The notes: generated by a model from the sequence alone, not told the origin. Counted from the first letter of the stretch, positions 41,165-53,861 are shown. The stretch: 64,000 bases of DNA from Archivesica marissinica (GCA_014843695.1 CM026387.1:82765592-82829591); one strand, 5' to 3'. A program made the numbers and translations.

Positions 41165-44100
41165 GTAAGTGTTCTAGATTGTATTTGTTTTAAAACATAT
41201 TTAATAAATTCGATTATTCATCATGAAAATTATATTTTCCAAATAATACATACAAATGGTATTATACTGGAAGCTTTAAGCTTATTGTAGTCCTCTCCAA
41301 TATTGTATCAATTGACTATTAAGACTATCATAAATTATATAGTAATCATTTGTGAAATCTGGGGCATGATTTTAGGAATAGCATAGAATTATTCTGTAAT
41401 TTAATTACCCCGCACACCCTCCCCTCTTACAATGAAGCCACTAATTTTCAGATTATCTTAAGCTCTCAACAATTTTTAATGTAATGCATGTCCGAACAAC
41501 AATTTTGTTTTAGAGTAACTGTACAGTATGGAGAACTAGAGTCCTTTCCAAGCAAACCTTGGGAAGAAAAGGGATTGAGTAAATATTTTAAATTTAGAAT
41601 GTTCTTTTGTTGAATATTTGTTCAGAGCCAACAGATAAGGATAGTTTGGTAGTAATTTAAAGCTAATTGATTTTTAAGAAAAAAATATTTGAAGTTAGAA
41701 AACTAATTGCTAGTAATTAGAAATAGAAACTGCGAGTTAAAAAACTCCATTATCAACATGTCCGGTACATAATATATACATCTCTTTGGGAAGTAAATTT
41801 GCATGGGTGTGTACTAGATTACCAAGATATACAAGCTAGATGGCCTTGTGCACAGTAAATGGGCCAAATGCAGAACAAATGCCTGTATAAGCTCAGTTCT
41901 CCAAACATATAAAACATATTTGAATAACAAAACATAATTTCTCAAAGTATTTGCTATGTTGTTGGTGTGTCCGAACGTTTCGTGAGATATGTTGTCCCAT
42001 TTTGAAATTATTTTCTAAAATACTGTTGTACCATGTTTCCATTATGTAATTAATTTCATCAAAACATATTAAGAATTAAATACTTGATACATTTTTATAA
42101 AGTAAATTAGTCAATAAAAGGAAATAAAGTGTGTTTTGCTACATAGTTTGTATGGTATTTTTTTAAATCAAAATATAAGTCTAATTTTAGATTTGTGCCA
42201 AAAATCATGAAATGTTATTTCTTCCCTGAGATACATGAATGTATAATGAAAGATTTTATGTGACACCTATACACGTTGTATCATCATTTCAGTTGGAGTT
42301 TTTAAGTTGCATTGTATTAAATAAAAAATAAATACATATACCAAAAACATTCTGTAATGTCCGTCCCCGTAATGTCCGTCCCCACATAATTTACACAATT
42401 ATTAATCATTTCTATGCTTAAAAGGATAGTTATATTTTATGCTATTATGTTTATTCTTCGTTGGGTACCATTTTAACATAATTATGTAATAGACCCAAGT
42501 GATTGTTGAGGTCCTTAAATATCTGCTTATTTTTGTGACCAATAGTGGTATGGAGAGCTAATTTATAATGATTTCGGGATTTTCAGGTGACTGGTCTTTA
42601 AGACCACGGAATGAAGTGGTTATGCCGTCATCTTGGACACACGAGGAAAGTACATGAGCAGTACTACAGGGCAACGTCTGGTCTGATAGAAGGTCTGGAT
42701 ATCGCTAAGCTGATGTTGGTGCAAGAAGGGAACCTGCAGTGCAGATTTCATGGAAAATCTTTGAACGAAATAGACTTTGAAGGTGAATCATTTTTACTAT
42801 GTATTTGAAATTTCATGTTTTGGCCTGCATAATTCAGTCGGTCCATACTAATTTATTTAATTATGTTTGTAAACTGTATTAAGTTTGATTGTGACAAAAG
42901 CTAGGAGCTTATTATGTTATCACTAGAGTCCACTTCCTGGGACCAGCAGCATTAAGCAATAATACAGATATAGTTTCTTGTTCAGGAAACAATGGCAGTC
43001 GGTGGTAGGTCTAGTTCATGATGCTCATAATCCGATGTTGACTAGTCTGCAGTGAGCACTTTAGACTACTTGACCATGCAGCACCACATATTGGCCCTAG
43101 TAGGGGCTCGCTATGGGTTTAATCTGTTTAGTATGGTACATGCACAATTGGTATCTAGAGAATTTATGCATAGTAGTTGATTTAAATGTACACGATATAG
43201 AGGATATTTGTGTTTTTTATTGTATTATCACTTTTTATTTCATCGAGTGAGCTGTAAAAGCAATACTTTCACGAGTTGCACAACCATGAATGACAATATC
43301 TTTTACAATTCACAAGATGAAATAAAATCGATAATACATTAAAAAATACCATTTTTCTGTTATTATGTGCTTAGCAACGTGTTTCTTGGACATTTCCGTT
43401 ATAAACATTGCACGAAACATCTTTAATCTGTGCCGTTTGATGTAATACTCTGGTGTGTTTTTGACGTCGACAGCTCTCGGTCTACTTAAAACAAGCTTTA
43501 AAAAAATTAATTTCACTGCTCTGGCGGTGAAAATATCAGTAATTTCTAACTAAATCTCTATAATCTATCTAATCTATAATCTATCGAAAAGCATATAATA
43601 AAACCAAATAACGGTCGAGTGGAGTAACATTTCATATAATTTGTCTCATTAATATCTTTATAAAACAGTTCTGATTTTGATGCACTTCTATATAAATTAT
43701 TTCTGTCTCTATTAGATATTCTCCGTGCACAAGAGGCAACTGATGGTCCTGTAGTTTCTGCTCAAGCTGTTGATGATGTTCAAACTGCTGTGGACCCTGT
43801 ACCTGAAGGTGACGGTAGGTGTCTTATCTTGGTGTAATTTGAGTAAATACTGATAAATGTCATTATCACATGGTTGCGGCTTTATGCTCGTGGTCACAGC
43901 AGTGTTCTGTCAGTTAACCATTTACTGCAAGGTGTTTAGACTGAACAACTAATTTAACAAAATAATAGCCGAACTTACTCCTGTAATGGGGTATTATATG
44001 TTTAGCATGTGCTATAATGGTTATAGTATAGTTAACCGTCTCAGTAGGTAGAGCACATGATTCGTATTCCTGGGATTGTCAGTTTGATCTCCATGCTGGT

Positions 44101-47100
44101 CACCTTCTTTGTGTTGATTTAACCAAAGACATGGTGTGCAAAATTATTTACCGTACCCCTCGTTGTTTGATGTGGGGAAGTTTGTCAGTTACTTGCAATG
44201 AACTGGTTAGTACTGGACGTTGCCAGGAACACATGCTGGGGTAACTGACCGCCATAATTATGTAACTGAAATACTGTTGAGAAATGGCATTAAACACAAA
44301 CCCAGCCAATCAATCTTCCTGATCGTTTTATGTATATTTTCGTGCTTTTCATTTCAGATTTTCTTGCCAACGACTTCCACAATGATGATGGTGTCGACAT
44401 TCTGCAGACTCGGAAGAAACAAAAGAGTAAGTTATGTTCTTAAACTCCAATTTGCCAAAATATTCCATGGCTCGTTTCAGAGCTATTTATGTGGCCTGCG
44501 GGTCCTGTGTTTGTTCCTTCTACACGTGATTGATAAGCTTAATCAAAAAGGGTTGTGTGCTTCATTCTGTACTACTATTAGTGTGTATCTATGATTGTAT
44601 TGTATGCTTTATGCCCCCCCCCGTGTATCTATGATTGAATTGTATGCTTTATGCCCCCCTGTGTATCTATGATTGAATTGTATGCTTTATGCCCCCCCCC
44701 GTGTATCTATGATGGAATTGTATTTTGCATGCCCTCCTCCCCATGTATCTATGATTGTATGCTTTATCCCCCACCCCGTGTATCTATGATTGTATGCTTT
44801 ATCCCCCACCCCCGTGTATCTATGATTGTATGCTTTATGCCCCCAATCCCCATGTATCTATGATTGTATGCTTTATGCCCCCAATCCCCATGTATCTATG
44901 ATTGTATGCTTTATCCCCACCCCCGTGTATCTATGATTGTATGCTTTATGCCCCCAATCCCCATGTATCTATGATTGTATGCTTTATCCCCCATCCCCAT
45001 GTATCTATGATTGAATGCTTTATGCCCCCAATCCCCATGTATCTATGATTGTATGCTTTATGCCCCCAATCCCCATGTATCTATGATTGTATGATTTATC
45101 CCCCACCCCCCGTGTATCTGTGATGTATGCTTTATGCCCCCAATCCCCATGTATCTATGATTGTATGCTTTATCCCCCACCCCCCGTGTATCTATGATTG
45201 TATGCTTTAACCCCCCACCCCCCGTGTATCTATGATTGTATGCTTTATGCCCCCCCCCCGTGTATCTATGATTGTATGCTTTATGCCCCCAATCCCCATG
45301 TATCTATGATTGTATGCTTTATCCCCACCCCCCATGTATCTATAATTGTATGCTTTATCCCCCCCCCCCCGTATGTATTGTATGATTGTATGCTTTATCC
45401 CCACCCCCGTGTATCTATGATTGTATGCTTTATCCCCCACCCCCCGTGTATCTATGATGTATGCTTTATCCCCCCCCCATGTATCTATGATTGTATGCTT
45501 TATGCCCCCACCCCCGTGTATCTGTGATTGTATGCTTTATGCCCCCATCCCCATGTATCTATGATTGTATGCGTTATCCCCCACCCCCGTGAATCTATGA
45601 TTGTATGCTTTATGCCCCCAATCCCCATGTATCTATGATTGTATGCTTTATCCCCCATCCCCATGTATCTATGATTGTATGCTTTATGCCCCCAATCCCC
45701 ATGTATCTATGATTGTATGCTTTATGCCCCCAATCCCCATGTATCTATGATTGTATGCTTTATGCCCCCAATCCCATGTATCTATGATTGTATGCTTTAT
45801 CCCCAACCCCCGTGTATCTATGATTGTATGCTTTATGCCCCCACCCCATGTATCTATGATTGTATGCTTTATCCCCCATCCCCATGTATCTATGATTGTA
45901 TGCTTTATGCCCCCCCATGTATCTATGATTGTATGCGTTATGCCCCCAATCCCCATGTATCTATGATTGTATGCTTTATCCCCACCCCCCGTGTATCTGT
46001 GATTGTATGCTTTATCCCCCAATCCCCATGTATCTATGATTGTATGCTTTATCCCCCACCCCCCGTGTATCTATGATTGTATGCTTTATCCCCCACCCCC
46101 CGTGTATCTATGATTGTATGCTATATGCACCCACCCCCCGTGTATCTATGATTGTATGCTTTATGCCCCCAATCCCCATGTATCTATGATTGTATGCTTT
46201 ATCCCCACCCCCCATGTATCTATAATTGTATGCTTTATCCCCCACCCCCGTGTATCTATGATTGTATGCTTTATGCCCCCAATCCCCATGTATCTATGAT
46301 TGTATGCTTTATGCCCCCACCTCCCGTGTATCTATGATTGTATGCTTTATGCCCCACCCCCCGTGTATATATGATTGTATGCTTTATGCCCCCAATCCCC
46401 ATGTATCTATGATTGTATGCTTTATCCCCACCCCCGTGTATCTGTGATTGTATGCATTATGCCCCCAATCCCCATGTATCTATGATTGTATGCGTTATCC
46501 CCCCCCCCGTGTATCTATGATTGTATGCTTTATGCCCCAAATCCCCATGTATCTATGATTGTATGCTTTATCCCCCATCCCCGTGTATCTATGATTGTAT
46601 GCTTTATGCCCCCAATCCCCATTTATCTATGATTGTATGCTTTATGCCCCCCCCATGTATCTATGATTGTATGCTTTATCCCCCACCCCCCGTGTATCTG
46701 TGATTGTATGCTTTATGCCCCCCCCCGTGTATCTATGATTGTATGCTTTATCCCCCACCCCCCGTGTATCTATGATTGTATGCTTTATCCCCCACCCCCG
46801 TGTATCTGTGATTGTATGCTTTATCCCCCAATCCCCATGTATCTGTGATTGTATGCTTTATGCCCCCAATCCCCATGTATCTATGATTGTATGCTTCCCC
46901 CACCCCCCGTGTATCTATGATTGTATGCTTTATGCCCCACCCCCCGTGTATCTATGATTGTATGCTTTATGCCCCCAATCCCCATGTATCTATGATTGTA
47001 TGCTTTATCCCCCACCCCCCATGTATCTATAATTGTATGCTTTATCCCCCACCCCCCGTGTATCTATGATTGTATGCTTTATGCCCCCACCCCCGTGTAT

Positions 47101-48032
47101 CTGTGATTGTATGCTTTATGCCCCCAATCCCCATGTATCTATGATTGTATGCTTTATGCCCCCACCCCCCGTGTATCTATGATTGTATGCTTTATCCCCC
47201 ACCCCCCGTGTATCTATGATTGTATGCTTTATCCCCCACCCCACCCCCGTGTATCTATGATTGTATGCTTTATCCCCCCCCCCCGCCCCCCCGTGTATCT
47301 ATGATTGTATGCTTTATCCCCCACCCCCGTGTCTATGAGTGTATGCTTTATCCCCCACCCCCGTTGTATCTATGATTGTATGCTTTATCCCCCACCCCCG
47401 TGTATCTATGATTGTATGCTTTATCCCCCACCCCCCGTGTATCTATGATTGTATGCTTTATCCTCCCCCGTGTATCTGTGATTGTATTGTATGCTTTATG
47501 CCCCCCCCCGAAGCCTAAGCTTAACTATCATTCTTTCCATACAAAGTTTGGTTTTCAATATACATGTTGATAAACTTGACTAAATCTTGTCAGTTTGATC
47601 ATTTTCACTTCTACTTGGAATAGAGAGATAGGAACATGTCATTTTATACCTGGAAACTGAAATAACTTAAACATCAGTGTGGTTAGTTGAATTATGTAAA
47701 ATGAGCCAACAATTCCACTTGTAGAAAATATGTAGAACTCAACTTTCAAGTAATGTCATGAATGTTGCAACATAACCTTCCACCAATTATCTTTTCTTTT
47801 AATAGGCACACGGGTAACATGGTCAGAGGAAGAGGAGAGGGAGCTTCGGATATATTTCCCTGATTATTTCACTAAAACCACGACTAGAACATGCCCCACT
47901 AGGACGGAGTGCTTCGAGGCAATAGCAAGAAGTCGCGAGTGTGGTGGAACCCTACATAATCGCCGATGGGAAACAATAAAACAGAAAATAAACAATATGA
48001 TGAAGTGTTATTATTTAACATTTTACTATTAG
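41035..48032 (+). CDS. PWWP-like / recombinase-tail / SANT-like protein, six exons
   Basis: Six exons (41035-41164, 41514-41578, 42603-42782, 43716-43814, 44358-44426, 47806-48032) join in frame (phases 2, 1, 1, 1, 1) to a stop at 48030-48032, about 253 residues. The start is ATG at 41043, a few bases after the first acceptor, which makes exon 1 non-coding. Residues 1-60 (MDEWVFVKLKGTPS, then RWPVQVLNIEPGG) resemble a PWWP/Tudor-type barrel. Residues 65-120 (MKWLCRHLGHTRKVHEQYYR) match the C-terminal end of tyrosine recombinases of the Crypton-like kind, with LGH and Tyr positions visible. A low-complexity linker follows, and the end (VTWSEEEERELRIYF, then CPTRTECFEAIA and RRWETIKQKINNM) is SANT/Myb-like, an arrangement I recall from recombinase-like proteins of fish and corals. 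The recombinase core is missing. Function is unknown; it may be domesticated or decaying. Confidence 0.65.
41514..41578 (+). CDS. PWWP-like gene, second coding exon
   Basis: The acceptor is ATTTTGTTTTAG; the exon reads VTVQYGELESFPSKPWEEKG L and ends TTGA|GTAAAT in phase 1. YGELESFPSKPWEE fits the end of a PWWP-type barrel. Confidence 0.68.
42603..42782 (+). CDS. Recombinase-tail exon; start uncertain
   Basis: The frame reads MKWLCRHLGHTRKVHEQYYR, then LIEGLDIAKLMLVQEGN and FHGKSLNEIDFE, and ends GAAG|GTGAAT in phase 1. The best acceptor (GGGATTTTCAG at 42586) would start a different frame (DWSLRPRNEVV), so either the weaker TTTAAG at 42602 is used (phase fits) or a one-base change separates the parts. 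In homologues, as I recall, a basic stretch is followed directly by the LGH motif. Confidence 0.6.
43716..43814 (+). CDS. Linker exon of the PWWP-like gene
   Basis: The acceptor is TGTCTCTATTAG; the exon reads ILRAQEATDGPVVSAQAVDD then VQTAVDPVPEGD and ends GACG|GTAGGT in phase 1. It is acidic and probably disordered. Confidence 0.65.
44358..44426 (+). CDS. Acidic/basic linker exon of the PWWP-like gene
   Basis: The acceptor is TTTTCATTTCAG; the exon reads FLANDFHNDDGVDILQTRKK QK and ends AGA|GTAAGT in phase 1. It leads into a 3.4-kb intron filled by the C-rich array. Confidence 0.65.
44590..47510. repeat. 36-37-bp C-rich tandem array
   Basis: About 78 units of GTGTATCTATGATTGTATGC then TTTATGCCCCC with variable C runs (4-12). 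Two unit classes alternate, one with CAATCCCCA and one with CACCCCCG. All C runs are on the plus strand. Frames with MIVCFIP repeats are artefacts. It lies in the last intron of the PWWP-like gene. Confidence 0.95.
47806..48032 (+). CDS. SANT/Myb-like last exon
   Basis: The acceptor is TTTTCTTTTAATAG. The exon reads TRVTWSEEEERELRIYFPDY, then KTTTRTCPTRTECFEAIARS, then NRRWETIKQKINNMMKCYYL and TFYY before TAG. Spaced tryptophans, acidic helix and the basic C-terminal helix fit a SANT/Myb-like DNA-binding unit. Confidence 0.72.
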
Positions 48033-48384
48033 TGGAGCAGATAAGTTGTTGTTTGAGTACGGACTTGAGGCAATATTTGAGAACTTTACAGTAAGTGTAT
48101 ACTTCAAGTCAAGGACGATGGGACTAGCATGACTGCTTTAATGTAGCTTGAACATCGCATCTATGATTGGTCATGTTTTACACAAAACAAGGTAGAAATA
48201 CACAAACGTTTGGACTGAGTTAGGCTACATGGCATTGCCATAGAGATCCTTGGACCAGTACCAATCCTTTTGAAGGAATCGTTTCATATTGTGCTGTTCT
48301 AAATCACATGGATATTTCAGTGTAAGGACGACTAATAAAGAAATGAGAGCACTTTTCAGCAAACTTTAATCTAACACTTGTAGC

Positions 48385-49240
48385 ATTGCTGTGTGAATAG
48401 CAAACGGCAAAGAGCCTGATTTAACGAGCATTGAGTCTGCTGATCTGGCTCTATGCTGGTTGCAAATGTCTTTTGGCTTCCGAGCCATATGGGAATAAAA
48501 GGAAATGAAATGGCTGATCAGAATGCAAAGCTGGCTTTGTCATTATCCATTTCTAGGATTAAAGTGTGTTATACTGATTTTAAATCTACAATTCTTACCT
48601 TAATTCAATCCTCTTGGCAGGCCCAATGGGATGGTGAAATTTTTAACAAACTTCATTCGGTCAAACCATCACTTGGCGAATGGTGCCCAATTTACAGGCC
48701 TATTCGCCGAGAAGAAGTCATACTTGCCCGTCTCAGGATTGGTCATTCTCGAATATCACATTCATGGCTGTTGTCACGAGATGATGCACCAGAATGTATC
48801 CCATGCAATACTCTATACACGGTGGAGCATATCTTAATACACTGTGTTGACCTTCAACCAACCCGGTTGCAGTACTACAATGTGGACAACATTAAAACAC
48901 TCTTCGACTCTATCAGAGTAGAGTCCATCATATCATTTATCAAGGCAATAGGAATTTATAATAAGCTGTGATATCAATTGTTAATCATGCCTTTGTAGTA
49001 ATCATTCATTCATATATTACCTGTAATTAATCTTACGTCTTTATAACTTCTTAGTATTAATTTTTACGTAATGCATATACTTATATAGAATTTTATTTCA
49101 TACACTCGACAATAAACATAACTTTAATGCGCGCTACATGACCTTAGATGTCGATGCGCCGTAAAACACCATTCATTCATTCATTGCAAATGTCTTTAAA
49201 TCTTATAATTCAGAATAAAGGATGCTCATTTTAACCTTTT
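48385..49240. mobile_element. Old TTAA-type MITE copy, split by a LINE
   Basis: GAATAGCAAACGGCAAAGAG and TGATCTGGCTCTATGCTGG belong to the TTAA MITE family (compare 34794). The copy is cut at TTGCAAATGTCTTT, which recurs after the LINE at 49184. Its outer ends are eroded. Confidence 0.6.
48474..49183 (+). pseudogene. 5'-truncated LINE with RNase H and zinc motif, (ATTC)n tail
   Basis: The reading frame (to the stop near 48971) starts inside the element with FWLPSHMGIKGNEMADQNA, the C-terminal RNase H motif with catalytic His and Asp. It continues ILARLRIGHSRISHSWLL and CIPCNTLYTVEHILIHC, a zinc-binding motif. This order occurs at the end of I- and Jockey-type LINEs. The 3' region ends GCGCCGTAAAACACC and (ATTC)n. 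A perfect 14-bp target duplication TTGCAAATGTCTTT flanks it (48460-48473, 49184-49197), so it is a fairly recent single insertion. The polymerase is missing. Confidence 0.9.
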
Positions 49241-49559
49241 ATTTGTGTTGCGCAACGACCTTTGGTTAGATTTGTCTGTTTTAAAAATGCAATGATTAAA
49301 CATACACAGTTAATAACTATTAAACAGAACCACCCGGTAAGTATTAAACAGTGATAGTAGTTTTAGTTTTCTTTCTTCAGTCGAAACTCTTGTTATCTAA
49401 ACACCCTGCCATATCTTCAAAATATTGTGATTGATAAAAAAATTAAAATAATGAAACAAGCCATATTTATTTACTTTATTTTGAGTGCGGGCTTAGATCA
49501 GGTACAAACGACAAATATTCCAAATACATTTGCCTTTGAAACATGTGATGCTAATAAGT

Positions 49560-49745
49560 GCTGAGCACAACAAACGTCTGTAAACAGCATAGAGCCTGAT
49601 AAGCTAGCACAGAACAATCAGCTGATCAGGCTCTATGCTGTTTGGATAATGATCCCAAAAGCACTGCCGAAGAGCAATATCAAGCTGTTCTGGCTCTATG
49701 TTGTCACAATTTATTCACTGCTTTAAGGATTAAGATATTGATGGC
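49560..49745. mobile_element. TTAA-type MITE copy, decayed
   Basis: It has AACAGCATAGAGCCTGATAA, AGGCTCTATGCTGTTTGG and CTGTTCTGGCTCTATGTTG. The ends are weak (GCTTTAAGGATTAAG at the right). Confidence 0.6.
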
Positions 49746-49780
49746 AAACCACTGGTAATAATTTCACTTTTACTAATTAA

Positions 49781-50026
49781 CCCATAAAGTGCTTAAAACG
49801 ACAAAAGTCACTTGTGCTAACAGCATAAAGCCAGATCGGCCAGCTAGTACCTCGCAGTGCTGATCAGGCTCTATGCTGTTTGCTATTTGGATAATGACCC
49901 CAAAAAGACTGGGCCGAATAGCAAGCAACATAGAGTCTGATCTGAAGGCGAGTAGTTGCTCACCAGCTGATCTGGCTCTATATATTTTTTGCACAAGGGG
50001 TCACAATTTATTCAGCGGTTTAAGGG
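49781..50026. mobile_element. TTAA-flanked MITE, complete
   Basis: Flanked by TTAA at 49777-49780 and 50027-50030. Its ends are CCCATAAAGTGC and GCGGTTTAAGGG, imperfect inverted repeats. Inside are TCAGGCTCTATGCTGTTTGC and AGCAACATAGAGTCTGATCT. It is the second full copy in this window, 246 bp. Confidence 0.8.
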
Positions 50027-50399
50027 TTAATACAATTTCGTCATACACTGAAAACAACTGATATCCTCAACACTTCTAAGTATATGCAGTTGCAGAAAAG
50101 TCGTACTCTAGTTGCAAATATTTATTCAGTTAATTGATGAAAGATTTGGTAGTGAAACAGCCTAAATTTCAACATCATCCACGGAAATTGACCCGTTTGA
50201 CTTATTACAGAGCAGTAGTTGACGTTATTCTTGAAAAGGTTACAACGGTATTTTTAGCAGTACAATATACAAGGAAATCTATGCATTACAAATGAAATAA
50301 ACGGTCCAACAATGTGGAAATTTAATTCATACTTTATGAGGCAAGCGGTCCATGTATTGTGTGGACATTAATTGATCCATGTTGTATGAAGCACACAGT

Positions 50400-50705
50400 C
50401 TTAGGCATTATGTGAATGTAATCATGTTCCAAGTATTGTTGGTGCAGGCATTATGTGAACGTAATCATGTTCCAAGTATTGTTGGTGCAGGCATTATGTG
50501 AATGTAATCATGTTCCAAGTATTGTTGGTGCAGGCATTATGTGAACGTAATCATGTTCCAAGTATTGTTGGTGCAGGCATTATGTGAACGTAATCATGTT
50601 CCAAGTATTGTTGGTGCAGGCATTATGTGAACGTAATCATGTTCCAAGTATTGTTGGTGCAGGCATTATGTGAACGTAATCATGTTCAAGTATTATTGGT
50701 GCATA
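50400..50705. repeat. 43-bp tandem array
   Basis: About six units with GTAATCATGTTCCAAGTATT then GTTGGTGCAGGCATTATGTG. The last unit lacks a C (GTTCAAGTATTATTGG). Confidence 0.9.
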
Positions 50706-51083
50706 TAATAAATTTAAAGTCCAATGAAGTATGTGTTCAGTTTTACTATATTACTGTAGATTGTGACATAGGACACTGACCTACTTATAAAGAGATCGAT
50801 GTTATAATAGAGATGTTTGTTTTGCATTCCAGCTTACCTACGTTCTTTATTATAAGGTTCATAATAATATGTGAAAGAATATAAGTTATCAATTTGATAA
50901 AACATAGACTAGAAAAGCTCGCAACATTTAGACACTTTAAAAGCTATAAATAGAACAGCTCACAACATTTAGATGCTTTAAAAGCCCATAGATACTAATT
51001 TTCAGCAATTTTTATGTAAGCTCACAAGTTTGAACAGAAATAAAGCTCATAATAAAAAAGCCCATAACTGTTCAATGTTGGTA
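50706..51083. other. Non-coding stretch, short repeated CTCACAACATTTAGA
   Basis: The string GCTCRCAACATTTAGAYRCTTTAAAAG occurs twice (50918 and 50959). Nothing else is recognised. Confidence 0.4.
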
Positions 51084-51162
<79 letters not shown>

Positions 51163-51171
51163 ATGTCTGTA

Positions 51172-51261
<90 letters not shown>
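51084..51261. repeat. (GTCT)n microsatellite, about 44 units
   Basis: Two GTAT interruptions near 51,160 break the run. The unit reads VCLS on one strand and DRQT on the other; frames through it are artefacts. The right edge (TGCACTATCCTCCAAAAC) resembles part of a SINE B tail. Confidence 0.95.
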
Positions 51262-51262
<1 letters not shown>

Positions 51263-53860
51263 GGAGCATCTTCTGCATTGTGCACTATCCTCCAAAACAT
51301 GTGACTACTAGTAACATACTTCTGGTATATTTCATCTTCATACAGGTAGAACTTCGTTATATGGGTTTCCATAAGATGAAAATATCCCGTCATCTTATAT
51401 CCAGAGAAACAGTTTAAAGCATTGCTACGGGTTGAAGGCCCAGATTTAACTCAACTTTAACGGCAAAATACGCCCATTTAAACGTATAAATCACCAGAAC
51501 CACTTAACGGGAAAACAGAAATATACATAAGGATTATCAGTAAGAATACACGAAAAATGGGGGCTCATGCGAAACGGACGGTAGATAACCTATGACGTGA
51601 TACGTGAATGCGACCTGTTGTTCTGTATTATTTCACTATAACCCCCCCATATCAGGTCAAATCAACGGTATTTTCCAAATATTTCGCCTTTGGAACATGA
51701 TTCGGTTCGTTTCAAGTTTGATTTATTTGACATCCTGACATGACTGGTGCGTCAGCATTATTGTCATAGATTTCGTGCTCATTAGCCAATTAGAAACATT
51801 TTGAATAGAAACAAAACTCTTCAATATATGCTCACTCTCACAATTACGCGTGTACATTTTGACGCGCAAACAGTCTTTTGGAAACCCCACGTTGTATCTC
51901 TGCGTGTGAGATCACACAATTAGTGTATCATGCTGAAACTGCAACAGGAAAACGCGCTTAAGACACGTGCAGGCATTTGGAATGCATTCTTGCGGAATGA
52001 TAAGCCAATAATTCAGTATGACGGACAATTGATCAACTGTTAAACAATCATTTATCGCGCTGACTGAATATCATATTGTTGATATAATCATTGTGACTTC
52101 TATATGATGTTTATATGTATAACAATTTAATATGTAGGTGACTAATAGACCCATTGGGTCGGGTGCTATATTCATGTATTTATGTATATATTGAAATATG
52201 TTAATGCACATGTCACTATAATAAACTATTTACTTACTTAATGCGACTGACCCGGAAACGTTCATTGCTGGAATAAAGTGGCTTATCAGTCGGCGGAGCA
52301 TGGTTAATTAAGATCCATAATGATATCAATTAATTATATGACTGCTGATTTGAATACCTGCTGGTTGGCGACATGCATACAGAAGTTTAATACAATAGCA
52401 AATGATTCCAGATGACTCAGGTAACTCGACTTAAAATTATACGTGTCTGGGCATGATTTCGTGACGTATCATACCGGTTTAAACGTATAGATATATACTC
52501 ATAAGACGACACGGTACCATACCGGATTAAACCAGTTTGGTATTTAGTAACCGTTGTGCAATTTACGGCGAATCATCTATACACTAGTTCTCTCGAAGCA
52601 CTTTTACCCGTTAATTAACCAATCAAATCATCCTAAGCCTTTGATAATCTACATTTCCCATTTATTCGACTCACTTTTAAACCCGGGATAGAGAGATAAA
52701 GATATAGAGCGTATGTTGTCGTTTACGTAGCTACATAGCGCAGAGGTAAGAGTACTCGCTTTAAATGTTACGTTGTTTCCCCCTATGTATGCGCGTAGAT
52801 ATGTATGTAAATGTAACGTAGGCCATTTATAGGATAGGTCTATACGTGTCTGGGCATGATTTCGTGACGCCAACGACAGACTGATGCAATATTCCGGAAA
52901 CTATAAACACGCGCGCGCTCAGTCCGTTGTGACTTAAGTATCGGATGCCCAAAGTGTAAGGATATGTAGGTACATATACGAATTATATAATAGAGCATCG
53001 TGGCCATCAAAATCTTACGATCACAATGACGATAATAAATATAATCATTTTATCGGTAAAATGAGAATGTGTAGAGGGAGGTAATTGTGTACGGACATTA
53101 GCTACGTAATTAGAATTAAAGGTAGATACGGACAGAAATGGATCGACACACCCCTAGTCGAATGGACCATTAATAAGCGAGATAGTGTGTTCTCGCCATT
53201 TATATCCTCCATTTTGAAAATCGTAGGCGCGGAACGTATAATCGTTTAGTACGAGTATCGAAACCCCCGGATAGATAGGACCTATAATAAAGCTTATATA
53301 ACGAATTTATATCGGTACTTCCGGTTTTTCCGATCACTACTTCCGGTATGAGGTCAGACCATTAATTGAGTCGCGGATACGGCATTATCTCTTCGAGATC
53401 TTTACGACGATACCAAACACGGCTAGTTTCCTCGAAAGTTCATTTAATTCAAACTTATTTACGATTAAAGGGAGATAATCAGTATTATAGATATATCGAA
53501 TAATTATAGATCAAAATGAAGGGTAGCGTCGGACTCGTGACGACGATACGCGTATATTAGAACTAACGTATAGTTACGTTACTTACGTTTAAATATTTTT
53601 TCATTTTCATTACTTGGACTTTTAAGGATATATAAAATCTTTAAACCTCGATATCTCGAAAACTACGCGCCGTATAAATAACGGAAAGTTATAGTCGGAT
53701 CGGTCTCGCCGATGGGGAGTGCCAATCACGTATGTTGTTAGAACTTGAGGCTAATTTGCTAATTTTCTATTTGTATTATGATCGTGATTGTATTATACAT
53801 GTAAATAGAGCAATAACATATTATCAAATCAAAGATTAAAATTGATATAGCGATAATTTA
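51262..53860. other. Intergenic DNA, no gene recognised
   Basis: A possible 3' tail of a retroelement lies near 52,150-52,245 (CCATTGGGTCGGGTGCTATA, ACTATTTACTTACTTAATG). ACGTGTCTGGGCATGATTTC occurs twice (52441 and 52844), with GTGACG following in both. From about 52,900 the base usage changes (see 52900-56100). Confidence 0.4.
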
Positions 53861-53861
53861 A

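Noticed and set aside
44040..44105. tRNA-like string (CTCAGTAGGTAGAGCACATG)
   Set aside because: It has a box A-like string and a weak box B, but the arms do not pair and no SINE body follows. Left out as too decayed.
44220..44594. 124-codon plus-strand frame
   Set aside because: It crosses the splice-bounded exon 44358-44426 in another frame and reads through intron DNA; the phase-matched reading is preferred.
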